This document shows positions 1-8,178 of a DNA stretch of 38,504 bases, one piece after another (the stretch's first letter is position 1; the number at the start of each line of letters is the position of its first letter). Source of the DNA: an uncultured Prevotella sp. (GTDB lineage: Bacteria; Bacteroidota; Bacteroidia; Bacteroidales; Bacteroidaceae). The position numbers and the translations under genes are program-made. Below the pieces are notes generated by a model. It ran no database searches. It was not told the DNA's origin and saw nothing but the letters and a program-made list of their open reading frames with translations. The stretch covers positions 1 to 38,504 of the forward strand of contig CALUIJ010000130.1 in NCBI GenBank assembly GCA_944320675.1, read 5' to 3'.

Positions 1-963
1 CCTACGGCGACATGGGCGTTCGATTATTCGGCCGACTACATATTCAACAACCTCAACAGCAGCTTGGACACCGACACGAAGCCTTACCGGCACAGCGTGT
101 TGCAATCAGCCACGGCCCGTTATAAGAGCCGCAAGCTGACCGTAACGGCGCGACTGTTACATTCGGCCTACCTCAACGGGGCGCAACGGGGCGAAAGCTC
201 GCGCGACATGAGCCGGCTGTCGCCGTCGGTGTCGCTGTCGTTCCGCCCGTTGTACGAAGCCGGCTGGTACCTACGGCTGTCATATAAGAACATTTTCCGC
301 GCGCCAACGTTCAACGAATCATACTTCTACCATTACGGCAGTACCGACCTGAAGCCTGAAATCACCGACCAGGTAAACATCGGCACGACGTGGCGGCACG
401 GTTACTCAAAAACGTCATACTTCAGTCTGTCGGTAGACGGATACGCCAATAAGGTGAAAGACAAAATCGTCGCCGTGCCATACAACATGTTCGTATGGAC
501 TAACATCAACGTCGGCAAAGTAATCGGCTACGGCATCGAAGCCGAAGCGACGTTAGAGCATAAGTTCAACAACAAATACTCAATACTGGCTACGGCCAAC
601 TACGCTTGGCTGAGTTCGGAAAACCGGACCAACGAATCGTCGCCTTACTACGGCAACCAAATAGCCTACACGCCGGAGCACCAAGGCAGCATGGCCGTAG
701 GTTTTGAAAATCCCATAGCCAACATATCCGTACACGGCTACGGCATGAGCCACCGGTACACGAACAACGAGCACTATCCCGGAACGCGCGTCGACGGCTA
801 CGTCGAGGTAGGCGCAACGGCATACCGCACATGGAAACTGTGGAAAGGCGAAATGGAAATACGGATAGACATAAAGAACCTGCTCGACAAGCAATACGAA
901 ATAGTATCCCACTACCCCATGCCCGGCCGCAGTTGGCAAGCATCCGTGAAATACAAATTTTGA
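1..963 (+). CDS. TonB-dependent outer-membrane receptor, C-terminal part (BtuB-like)
   Basis: The reading frame is open from base 1, so the N-terminus, plug domain and first strands lie outside the window; about 320 residues remain. What is seen is the alternating aromatic/polar pattern of beta-barrel strands, the receptor-type motif FRAPTFNESYF, a late YPMPGRSW motif and a terminal phenylalanine (YKF), the usual end signal for outer-membrane insertion. TonB receptors import scarce ligands using TonB-ExbBD energy. The genes that follow (propeller lipoprotein, binding lipoprotein, FecCD permease) match Bacteroidales vitamin B12 loci, so a corrinoid is the preferred ligand. That is inference; haem or a siderophore remain possible because the ligand-contacting plug is not visible. 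Confidence 0.88.
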   Translation, partial: PTATWAFDYSADYIFNNLNSSLDTDTKPYRHSVLQSATARYKSRKLTVTARLLHSAYLNGAQRGESSRDMSRLSPSVSLSFRPLYEAGWYLRLSYKNIFRAPTFNESYFYHYGSTDLKPEITDQVNIGTTWRHGYSKTSYFSLSVDGYANKVKDKIVAVPYNMFVWTNINVGKVIGYGIEAEATLEHKFNNKYSILATANYAWLSSENRTNESSPYYGNQIAYTPEHQGSMAVGFENPIANISVHGYGMSHRYTNNEHYPGTRVDGYVEVGATAYRTWKLWKGEMEIRIDIKNLLDKQYEIVSHYPMPGRSWQASVKYKF

Positions 964-1025
964 GAAGGTGAGAAAGTGAGAAGGTGGGAAAACAACCGCA
1001 TAACCTCACAACCGTAAAACCGTAA
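962..1025. repeat. Short tandem octamer repeats between receptor and propeller gene
   Basis: Directly after the receptor stop there are three tandem octamers, GAGAAGGT, GAGAAAGT and GAGAAGGT (962-985). A little downstream AACCGTAA occurs twice in tandem (1010-1025). The gap is only 80 bp and lies inside an apparent operon. Function is unknown. Confidence 0.7.
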
Positions 1026-1043
1026 ACCAAAAATAAAACAACA

Positions 1044-2174
1044 ATGAAAAAATTTTTGACAATGGCCGCCATAGCGGCAATCAGCATTCCGATGCTTACA
1101 TCATGCAGTGACGATGACAACGAGAACCCGGTTCCGCCGTGCATCGAGACAGAAATCACAGAAGGAGTGTTCCTCGTTAACTCAGGAAACAGCGGCAACC
1201 AAATACCGGGCAGCCTTACCTACATAAGTAAGGACGGAGGCTCTACGCTCAACGCATTCGCCACCGCCAACGGCCGCGTACTCGGTAATACGCCGAACGA
1301 CGTTATCGTGTACGGTTCGAAACTGTACATTGCCGTAACCGGCGAAAACACTCTCGAAGTGGTTGACAAGACAACAATGAAATCGATCAAGCAGATAAGC
1401 ACAACCGAACTTATGGGCGAAGACAAGGGTAAAAGTCCGAGACGGCTACTGTCTGACGGAGGACACGTCTATCTGTCGACATTCGACGGATACGTGGCCG
1501 CTATCGACACGACAAACTTTGCCGCAACCGACATTTACCAGGCAGGCTCTTACCCTGAGGGCATGGCCATAGCCGACGGCGTGCTTTACGTGGCAAACTC
1601 TGATTACGGCAACGGTGAAAAACCGTCCATATCACGCATAGACCTCAAAAGCAAGACGTCGACGGAAATAAAAGACGACAACATCAACAATCCTACGGCG
1701 CTGGCCGTTGTCGACGGAACGCTCTACATCCTCGACTACGGCAGCTATGACGCCTCATGGAACCAAGTCGGCGCAGGAGTGTATAAGTATGACGGCAATA
1801 GCGTAACAAAGGTAACCGACGCAACGATGATGGCCGTCGACAACAACCGCGCGCTAATCTACACAGTAAACGCACCGTATTCGTCAACGCCCGAGCCCGT
1901 TACTTACAACCAGTATGACATCAAGACAGGCACGACGCAGACGTTCATCACCGGCGAAGACGTATTCAGCCCGGCTGCGATAACTGTCGACCCGACCAAC
2001 GGCGACGTTTACATTGCATCGTATAACAAGAACAGCGACACCGGCTATGCCGACTATGCCGAAAACGGATACGTAAACCGGTACACACTGGAAGGCATCT
2101 TCGCAAGGAAATACGAAACGGGCGTAGGCCCGACGGCCTTCGCCGTTAATATCAGCAATGCCAACTTACGTTAA
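1044..2174 (+). CDS. BtuG-like surface beta-propeller lipoprotein
   Basis: The 376-residue protein starts with a lipoprotein signal (MKKFLTMAAIAAISIPMLTSC, lipobox near LTSC, followed by the acidic run SDDDNE, which fits Bacteroidota surface-export signals). The rest is a series of YncE/NHL-like blades with recurring patterns such as SKLYIAVTGENTLEVVD, GVLYVANSDYG, GTLYILDYG and GDVYIASYN, the architecture of DUF5074/YncE propellers. In Bacteroides, BtuG lipoproteins of this type cap BtuB and bind B12 with very high affinity at the cell surface. Position between a TonB receptor and a BtuF/BtuC pair supports that role. The stop codon abuts the next ATG, indicating translational coupling. The ligand is inferred from context; the fold assignment is firm. 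Confidence 0.75.
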   Translation: MKKFLTMAAIAAISIPMLTSCSDDDNENPVPPCIETEITEGVFLVNSGNSGNQIPGSLTYISKDGGSTLNAFATANGRVLGNTPNDVIVYGSKLYIAVTGENTLEVVDKTTMKSIKQISTTELMGEDKGKSPRRLLSDGGHVYLSTFDGYVAAIDTTNFAATDIYQAGSYPEGMAIADGVLYVANSDYGNGEKPSISRIDLKSKTSTEIKDDNINNPTALAVVDGTLYILDYGSYDASWNQVGAGVYKYDGNSVTKVTDATMMAVDNNRALIYTVNAPYSSTPEPVTYNQYDIKTGTTQTFITGEDVFSPAAITVDPTNGDVYIASYNKNSDTGYADYAENGYVNRYTLEGIFARKYETGVGPTAFAVNISNANLR

Positions 2175-3335
2175 ATGAAAAAAACGATCTCTTTTTCATT
2201 GCTTATGGCCGTGGCCCTCGCCTTATTCTGCTCGTGCGGAAAAGGCAAGGCCACGGCTTCGCTGCCTCAAGGCGATACAATACGGATGGAATACGCCGAA
2301 CGGCTGAAAATGACGGCTTACGGCAAATATACCGTAGTATCGCTTGCCGACCCCTGGCATGAAAGGAAAACGCTGCACACTTATATTTTAGCGGACAAGC
2401 GGACTGAGGGGCGGACGGATAAGATTACTTTGGCTGAACTGCAGGCTGCATATCCCGAAGCAACCGTCGTAAACGTGCCGCTTAAACGCGCCGTAGTTAC
2501 TACGTCGGTCCACTGCGGACTGATAATGCGCTTAAGACGAGGCGAATCCATACGCGGCGTATGCGACATCAGATATATCAACCTACCTTGGATACGCCGG
2601 CGGCACGAGCAGGGAGCGATAGCCGACTGCGGCAGCGGCATAACACCGACGCTTGAAACAATAATCGACATAGACGCCGACGCAGTGCTCATATCGCCGT
2701 TCCAAAACAGCGGAGGCTACGGAAGGCTCAACGGTTGGGGACGGCCGATAATCGAGACGGCCGACTATATGGAGACATCGGCACTCGGCCGGGCGGAATG
2801 GATGAAGTTTTACGGTATGCTGTTCGGCGCGGAGAAACAGGCCGACAGCCTTTTTACCGTTATTGAAAATAATTACAACCAGCTCAAAGCCACGGCCGAA
2901 CAAGCAGGCAAAGGCCGCTCCGTGATTATCGACAAAGTGAACGGCGCAGTATGGTACGTGCCGGGAGGCAACAGCACGATAGGAGGAATCATTGCCGATG
3001 CCAACACCGCATACCCGTTCGCCGCCGACAAGAGCAGCGGCAGCGTGCCGCTGACGTTTGAAGCCGTTATGGAAAAAGCGTCTGAAGCCGACGTTTGGCT
3101 GTTCAGGTATAACAGCAAACAGCCTGCCACATACCAGGCGTTCGCCTCCGAACACGACGGATACTCACGCTTCAAGGCGTTCAAGGACAAACAAGTATAC
3201 GGATGCAACACATACTATAATACGTTTTACGAAGACACGCCGTTCAGCCCCGACCTACTGCTGCGCGACTTCGTAATAATAGCCCACCCCGAACTACGAC
3301 TGGGCGCACCTAAATATTTCATACCGCTGAAATGA
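2175..3335 (+). CDS. BtuF-like periplasmic substrate-binding lipoprotein
   Basis: The 386-residue protein has a lipoprotein signal (MKKTISFSLLMAVALALFCSC) and the layout of class III (TroA/BtuF/FhuD) binding proteins: an N-terminal lobe with VVSLADPWHERK, a central segment with the typical PTLETIIDIDADAVLISPF wording, and a C-terminal lobe ending with FSPDLLLRDFVIIAHPEL. It would deliver substrate from the receptor to the permease encoded next. Its ATG follows the upstream stop with no gap and its own stop overlaps the permease start (ATGA), so the three genes are one coupled unit. Cobalamin or cobinamide is the likely ligand from context; iron chelates cannot be excluded from sequence. Confidence 0.8.
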   Translation: MKKTISFSLLMAVALALFCSCGKGKATASLPQGDTIRMEYAERLKMTAYGKYTVVSLADPWHERKTLHTYILADKRTEGRTDKITLAELQAAYPEATVVNVPLKRAVVTTSVHCGLIMRLRRGESIRGVCDIRYINLPWIRRRHEQGAIADCGSGITPTLETIIDIDADAVLISPFQNSGGYGRLNGWGRPIIETADYMETSALGRAEWMKFYGMLFGAEKQADSLFTVIENNYNQLKATAEQAGKGRSVIIDKVNGAVWYVPGGNSTIGGIIADANTAYPFAADKSSGSVPLTFEAVMEKASEADVWLFRYNSKQPATYQAFASEHDGYSRFKAFKDKQVYGCNTYYNTFYEDTPFSPDLLLRDFVIIAHPELRLGAPKYFIPLK

Positions 3336-4348
3336 AGAAAGCAACAAGACTGAACTGCATAATGGCCGCCGCCATACTGCCGTTGTTCGCCGCCAACATG
3401 CTCGTCGGCGCAGCCGACATACCTGCGGCTGAGGTTTTCAATATTCTCTGCGGACGCGGCGCAAGCCAAGCATCGTGGGAATACATCGTGATGCAGACCC
3501 GACTGCCGCAAGCCGTCACAGCCATACTATGCGGCAGTTCACTCGCCGTCAGCGGACTGCTACTGCAAACGGCGTTCCGCAACCCATTGGCAGGTCCGTC
3601 CATATTCGGCATCAATAGCGGTGCAAGCCTCGGCGTGGCGTTGGTCATGCTTGCGTTCGGCGGCGGACTTACCGTCGGCGGCATATCCTTTACAGGTTTC
3701 ATGGCCGTGCTCGTTGCGGCCTTCGCCGGAGCGTCGGTAGTCATGGGAATACTGCTTCTCTTCGCATCAAAAGTAAGAAACAACGTTATGCTGCTAATCA
3801 TGGGCATAATGATAGGCTACATCGCATCGTCGGCCATTTCCCTGCTTAACTTTTTCGCCACAGAGGAGGGCGTACATTCATACATGGTGTGGGGGCTCGG
3901 CAACTTCGGCGGCGTGCCCATGAGCCAGATTCCTATGTTTACGACGGTTACCGTCATCGGCCTCGCCTGTGCGCTACTGCTCGTAAAACCACTCAACACG
4001 CTGCTGCTCGGAGAGCAATACGCCGAAAACCTCGGCGTGAACACCGTTGCCCTACGCAACAAACTACTCTTCGTTACAGGACTGCTTACGGCATCGGCCA
4101 CGGCATTCTGCGGCCCGATTGCATTCATCGGACTCGCCGTACCCCACATAGCACGCATGCTGATCAGCACAGACGACCACCGACAACTGCTACCGGCCAC
4201 AATAACGACCGGCGCGCTAATCGCCCTATTGTGTAACGCGGCGAGCATGCTGCCCGGAGAGCACGGCATAATTCCGCTCAACGCCATAACCCCGATCATG
4301 GGTGCCCCCGTAATTATTTACGTAATAATGAAAGGCGGGAAAAGATAA
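3332..4348 (+). CDS. btuC: FecCD/BtuC-family ABC transporter permease
   Basis: This 338-residue integral membrane protein is full length for the FecCD family and rich in hydrophobic helices. Family landmarks are QTRLPQAVTAILCGSSLAVSG near residues 55-75, NPLAGPSIFGINSGASLG near 88-105, WGLGNFGG, the LGVNTVALRNKLL region that contacts the ATPase, and a late GPIAFIGLAVPHIARM motif. It forms the inner-membrane channel as a dimer with an ATPase subunit. The start overlaps the preceding stop by ATGA. No ATPase gene follows: after the stop come a terminator-like hairpin and then rpsA on the opposite strand. The btuC name rests on the BtuB/BtuG/BtuF-like neighbours. Confidence 0.82.
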   Translation: MKKATRLNCIMAAAILPLFAANMLVGAADIPAAEVFNILCGRGASQASWEYIVMQTRLPQAVTAILCGSSLAVSGLLLQTAFRNPLAGPSIFGINSGASLGVALVMLAFGGGLTVGGISFTGFMAVLVAAFAGASVVMGILLLFASKVRNNVMLLIMGIMIGYIASSAISLLNFFATEEGVHSYMVWGLGNFGGVPMSQIPMFTTVTVIGLACALLLVKPLNTLLLGEQYAENLGVNTVALRNKLLFVTGLLTASATAFCGPIAFIGLAVPHIARMLISTDDHRQLLPATITTGALIALLCNAASMLPGEHGIIPLNAITPIMGAPVIIYVIMKGGKR

Positions 4349-4409
4349 CAACACGCAACCTTACAACAAGCGCCAAACAATTGTGCAATCGTCTACATTT
4401 TTACAACAA

Positions 4410-4445
4410 GAAAGGCCGTCTCTTAATAACAAGAAACGGCCTTTC
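4410..4445. terminator. Hairpin between convergent permease and rpsA genes
   Basis: A perfect 10-bp inverted repeat (gaaaggccgt at 4410-4419, acggcctttc at 4436-4445) with a 16-nt loop sits in the 120-bp gap between the two convergent genes. It could terminate transcription from both sides, although the U-rich tails are short. Confidence 0.55.
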
Positions 4446-4468
4446 ATATTTATGACGACGACTATTTA

Positions 4469-6241
4469 TTATTCGCCCTTCTCCATTTTAGCCTTCAACT
4501 CGGCCAAAGCATCAATATCGCCAAGAGTTGTTCCGGCAGCAACGTTGTTGATTGCCAACGTCTCTTCCTTCTTACCGCCCTTCTTGCGGGGAGCCTTCTT
4601 AGGCTCGTCCTTAACATCCTCGAACGTGCGGCTGTGTGAAAGGATGATCCTCTTGGTCTCCTTAACGAACTCGATAACCTTGAACGGCAGTTCCTCGCCG
4701 AGCTGAGCCTGACTTCCGTCCTCCTTAACAAGATGCTTGGGAGTAGCGAAGCCCTCACCGCCTTCGTTCAGGGAGATAACTGCGCCCTTGTCCATAATCT
4801 CGGTAATCTTACCAGTGTGTACTGAGCCGGGAGTGTAAAGCGTCTCGTAAGTATCCCAAGGATTGTCCTCAAGCTGCTTGTGGCCAAGGCTCAAGCGACG
4901 GTTCTCCTTGTCTATCTCAAGAACAACGACGTCAATCTCTGCACCAACCTGTGTGAACTCCGACGGATGCTTAACCTTCTTAGTCCATGAAAGGTCGCTG
5001 ATGTGGATAAGACCGTCGACACCCTCTTCAAGCTCGACGAAAATTCCGAAGTTTGTGAAGTTGCGAACCTTTGCAGTGTGCTTGCTGCCGACGGGATACT
5101 TAACCTCGATGGTCTCCCATGGGTCTTCCTTAAGCTGCTTGATGCCGAGAGACATCTTGCGCTCCTCGCGGTCGAGCGTCAGTACGACAGCCTCAACCTC
5201 GTCGCCTACGTGCATGAACTCCTGTGCGCTGCGCAAGTGCTGGCTCCAGCTCATTTCAGATACGTGGATAAGTCCTTCTACGCCCGGAGCAATCTCAACG
5301 AATGCGCCGTAGTCAGCGATAACGACAACTTTACCCTTAACATGGTCGCCCACTTTGAGATTCGGGTCGAGAGCGTCCCAAGGATGCGGAGTAAGCTGCT
5401 TCAAGCCGAGGGCGATGCGCTTCTTCTCGTCGTCGAAGTCGAGGATAACTACGTTTATCTTCTGGTCGAGCGTTACCACCTCGTGCGGATCGCTTACGCG
5501 GCCCCAAGACAGATCGGTGATGTGGATGAGTCCGTCAACACCGCCGAGGTCGACAAATACTCCGTAAGAAGTGATGTTCTTGACCGTACCTTCGAGTATC
5601 TGTCCTTTCTCGAGCTTGCTGATGATTTCCTTCTTCTGTGCTTCCAACTCGGCCTCGATGAGAGCCTTGTGTGAAACAACGACGTTGCGGAACTCCTGGT
5701 TGATCTTCACAACCTTAAACTCCATCGTCTTGCCTACGAATACGTCGTAGTCGCGTATCGGGTGAACGTCAATCTGGCTTCCGGGCAAGAACGCCTCGAT
5801 GCCGAATACATCAACGATCATACCGCCCTTAGTACGGCACTTGATGTAGCCCTGGATAACTTCCTGATTGTCAAGAGCAGCGTTGACACGCTCCCAACTC
5901 TTGCTGAGACGGGCTTTCTTGTGTGAAAGCAGCAACTGGCCTTTCTTGTCCTCCTGGTTCTCGACATACACTTCTACGACGTCGCCGACTTTCAGATCAG
6001 GATTGTAACGGAATTCGCTTGCGGGAATGATTCCGTCGCTCTTGTAGCCGATGTTTACGACAACTTCTTTCTTGTCGACTGAAATCACCGTTCCCTCAAC
6101 GACTTGATGTTCGCTGACCTTGTTAAGAGTCTCGTCGTAAGCCTTAGCCAGCTCTTCCTTGCTTACACTCACACTACTTCCATTCTCAAACTCGTCCCAA
6201 TTGAAGTCTGCCAATGGTTGTACGTTCTTTAAATCTGACAT
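4469..6241 (-). CDS. rpsA: 30S ribosomal protein S1
   Basis: The 590-residue protein contains six S1 (OB-fold) repeats at roughly 48-112, 128-195, 213-284, 298-370, 384-456 and 470-540. Repeats 3-5 carry the classic wording YGVFVDLGGVDGLIHITDLSW. S1 binds mRNA and helps its recruitment to the 30S subunit. After repeat 6 there is a basic linker (KKAPRKKGGKKEE) and a short acidic/alpha-helical tail, making it about 30 residues longer than the E. coli protein. The gene has its own strong promoter about 60 bp upstream and probably ends at the shared hairpin near 4.4 kb. Identification is secure. Confidence 0.97.
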   Translation of the reverse strand: MSDLKNVQPLADFNWDEFENGSSVSVSKEELAKAYDETLNKVSEHQVVEGTVISVDKKEVVVNIGYKSDGIIPASEFRYNPDLKVGDVVEVYVENQEDKKGQLLLSHKKARLSKSWERVNAALDNQEVIQGYIKCRTKGGMIVDVFGIEAFLPGSQIDVHPIRDYDVFVGKTMEFKVVKINQEFRNVVVSHKALIEAELEAQKKEIISKLEKGQILEGTVKNITSYGVFVDLGGVDGLIHITDLSWGRVSDPHEVVTLDQKINVVILDFDDEKKRIALGLKQLTPHPWDALDPNLKVGDHVKGKVVVIADYGAFVEIAPGVEGLIHVSEMSWSQHLRSAQEFMHVGDEVEAVVLTLDREERKMSLGIKQLKEDPWETIEVKYPVGSKHTAKVRNFTNFGIFVELEEGVDGLIHISDLSWTKKVKHPSEFTQVGAEIDVVVLEIDKENRRLSLGHKQLEDNPWDTYETLYTPGSVHTGKITEIMDKGAVISLNEGGEGFATPKHLVKEDGSQAQLGEELPFKVIEFVKETKRIILSHSRTFEDVKDEPKKAPRKKGGKKEETLAINNVAAGTTLGDIDALAELKAKMEKGE

Positions 6242-6303
6242 AAAAATAATGATTAAGTTTTAAATTAATAAAGTTCGACTTTATATGGTTTATAAATCGG
6301 CTG

Positions 6304-6332
6304 CAAAGGTACAACCTTTCGCTTTCATACAA
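6304..6332 (-). promoter_or_regulatory. rpsA promoter
   Basis: Reading the minus strand, TTG (6332-6330) is followed after 18 bp by TACCTTTG (6311-6304), matching the Bacteroidota consensus TTTG / TAnnTTTG. It lies 63 bp upstream of the rpsA start. Confidence 0.8.
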
Positions 6333-6425
6333 TATTTTATACACGGATATTTTATTTAGCAGCATGTTTTTTACGAATATTTAACACCGCACACCTTCAT
6401 AATGCGCTATGACGCTGGTCTGACA

Positions 6426-6959
6426 TCATTTGTCAGCAGTTCCGGCCGCACGCAAAATTATACTTGTCGCACCGATTGTAAAAAGCGTTCCGTCGTAAAT
6501 GACCCTGCGCTCACGGTCGCCCAAAATCTCGTTGTCCACAAACGTACCAGTATTGCTCGGGCCGTCGCGCAAGACATACTGCAGACCGCCTTTCTTGTTT
6601 TTCGATACGTTGATGACACAGTGGTTGATGTCGATACTGGGGTCGTTGGTCTCAATCGGAGCGGTGGTCTTACTGCCTTTCATGTAGCGGCCTATGGTGT
6701 TGTCGCCATATTTAAGCGGAATGACCTGCTTATAATGGAAAACATTCTCTATAACCACGATCGAACCGCAACCGCCCTCGTTGGCCTGTTCGTCCAACTG
6801 CTCTTCCTTTTGCGTAGCGCGCAGTTTCGACTTGCCTATCCTTATGCCGAACTGCTTGCCGCACTGCGGACACTCAAAAACCAATGCCTGTCCGTCTCTA
6901 TAGTTTGTCTCGTCGAACGTGATGAACTCATCACACTTCGGACACCTTACTCTCTTCAT
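6426..6959 (-). CDS. Zinc-ribbon and FHA-domain protein
   Basis: The 177-residue protein begins with a zinc ribbon (Cys 6, 9, 30 and 33 in CPKC and CPQC pairs), followed by a polar linker and a forkhead-associated domain from about residue 78 to the end. FHA landmarks are NTIGR (87-91), the DPSIDINHCVI segment (106-116) and SNTGTFVDNE (135-144). FHA domains bind phosphothreonine peptides, so this is probably a phospho-dependent adaptor; its partner is unknown and no Ser/Thr kinase is in the window. The start lies one base after the stop of the HU-CCDC81/SPOR gene, so the two are co-transcribed and probably act together. The specific role is not known. Confidence 0.85.
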   Translation of the reverse strand: MKRVRCPKCDEFITFDETNYRDGQALVFECPQCGKQFGIRIGKSKLRATQKEEQLDEQANEGGCGSIVVIENVFHYKQVIPLKYGDNTIGRYMKGSKTTAPIETNDPSIDINHCVINVSKNKKGGLQYVLRDGPSNTGTFVDNEILGDRERRVIYDGTLFTIGATSIILRAAGTADK

Positions 6960-6960
6960 A

Positions 6961-8016
6961 TCAATTCCTTACACGATAAACCCACGCGTCGCGGAATATA
7001 TCGTCGCCACGCAACTTGCCTAATGCGCCATACGCTTCGCCCTCGCTGGCGTAATGGCCGTAAACGACCTTCACCGACTTGTTTTCACCGACAAGCACAC
7101 TAGCCCCGCCATAGCCCCGGCTTACAAGCCGGCTGACATATTCGTCAGCATTCTTCTTGGTAACACGGCTTGCAATGACGATATAAAAACTGTCGGCCGC
7201 AGCTTCTTCCCTTTTAACAGGCTGCGCCTTAACGACGGCTTCGGCCTTTACCGAGTCGCGCTTTTTCGTTTCGGGCCTCAGGTCAATACTCTTATTATGC
7301 CTTAAGCTATTATACCCATTATTAATAAGGTTCTGAATAACACCGTTGTCGATATTGCTCGTACGCACACCGCCGCAGTTCTCGTTGACAGGAGTGCCAA
7401 GCAAAAGGAACAGTACTACGGCTACGACGGCCGCCACGAAATTCCTGACGGCGCTCACCCTTATCTGCAATATCCTGCCGTTATCCTCGTTTCCGTCGGG
7501 CCGTACCGCATTCACGGCTTCAGGCGGCGTGAACGGTATGACTTGGGCCGTCACGCCGCCGGCGTCACGCTTGTCGCGCCTTACCGAGTCGGGCGCGCAA
7601 ACACGCTTCATCTCAAACGAGCTGAGACTATACAGGTCAGGCGTAAGTATGCCTGCCTCGCAAGGCGTAAACTCAAGGTTGCCGTCGCCATTCAAATACA
7701 GGGTGCCAATGCCTCCCAAATCGTAAGAGCCGTTATTGCTGATTATCTGCTTAAGCTCGTCCACCTCGTCGTCGATGCGGACGCATGCCTCAGGGTAACT
7801 TATGTCATAAGCCTCGGAATACGACTGCGCCAGCAACGAATCGTTGACGTTCAGCTTGGGATTGAAGCCAAGCGTCCTCAACGGAGGTATGAACATGTTG
7901 TCACCCTCGTCGTACCTGGCGCCGACGTGGCTGGCAACGAAGCCGCCCAAACCCGGAACGATGACACAATCGCTCTTCAGCAACAATATCTCAATATGTC
8001 TTTCCAACTCAATCAC
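6961..8016 (-). CDS. HU-CCDC81 and SPOR domain transmembrane protein
   Basis: Domains in order: two HU-CCDC81-type modules over roughly residues 1-125 (ELERHIEILLLKSDCVIVPGLGGF, then the NPKLNVNDSLLAQSY segment and a GTLYLNGDGNLEFTP end), a basic linker, one transmembrane helix near 192-208 (FVAAVVAVVLFLLLG), and a C-terminal SPOR domain near 275-351 (FYIVIASRVTKKNAD...VYRVRN) that should lie in the periplasm and bind denuded peptidoglycan. This suggests a link between a cytoplasmic HU-like platform and the cell wall. I chose a GTG start at 8016 (M-I-E-L-E-R-H); an upstream TTG at 8052 is in frame but lies inside the -33 box of a consensus promoter. With the GTG start the mRNA would be nearly leaderless. 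Confidence 0.85.
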   Translation of the reverse strand: MIELERHIEILLLKSDCVIVPGLGGFVASHVGARYDEGDNMFIPPLRTLGFNPKLNVNDSLLAQSYSEAYDISYPEACVRIDDEVDELKQIISNNGSYDLGGIGTLYLNGDGNLEFTPCEAGILTPDLYSLSSFEMKRVCAPDSVRRDKRDAGGVTAQVIPFTPPEAVNAVRPDGNEDNGRILQIRVSAVRNFVAAVVAVVLFLLLGTPVNENCGGVRTSNIDNGVIQNLINNGYNSLRHNKSIDLRPETKKRDSVKAEAVVKAQPVKREEAAADSFYIVIASRVTKKNADEYVSRLVSRGYGGASVLVGENKSVKVVYGHYASEGEAYGALGKLRGDDIFRDAWVYRVRN

Positions 8017-8021
8017 GATTG

Positions 8022-8053
8022 CAAAATTAATGCTTTTTATCTGAAAAACCAAA
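8022..8053 (-). promoter_or_regulatory. Promoter of the HU-CCDC81/SPOR-FHA operon
   Basis: Minus strand: TTTG (8053-8050), 20 bp, TAATTTTG (8029-8022), an exact match to the Bacteroidota promoter consensus. Transcription would start about at the GTG codon at 8016, so the box decides the start choice. Confidence 0.8.
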
Positions 8054-8113
8054 TATAATGTCGCTTATGCATAAAAAAACAAACTGACATGCCGTATTTC
8101 AGATAATATTTTA

Positions 8114-8121
8114 TACTTTTG
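8114..8121 (+). promoter_or_regulatory. Probable -7 box of ugd
   Basis: TACTTTTG matches TAnnTTTG and lies 57 bp before the ugd ATG. No good -33 TTTG is seen at the right spacing, so the promoter may be weak or activator-dependent. It is divergent from the HU-CCDC81/SPOR promoter. Confidence 0.6.
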
Positions 8122-8178
8122 CAAGGGTTTGAGCACCTAAGACAATTGACACAGTTGATCATTTTACCATAATTAAAT

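Noticed and set aside
590-1198. Open frame of 202 codons on the minus strand
   Set aside because: It lies opposite the receptor and propeller genes, is rich in Cys/Arg/Ser, has no domain pattern and no promoter; it is a shadow of the real genes.
5003-5674. Open frame of 223 codons on the plus strand inside rpsA
   Set aside because: It is antisense to a fully recognisable S1 protein; its regularity mirrors the S1 repeats.
8014-8052. TTG start at 8052 for the HU-CCDC81/SPOR protein
   Set aside because: The TTG falls in the -33 box of a consensus promoter, and the family N-terminus begins at the GTG at 8016.
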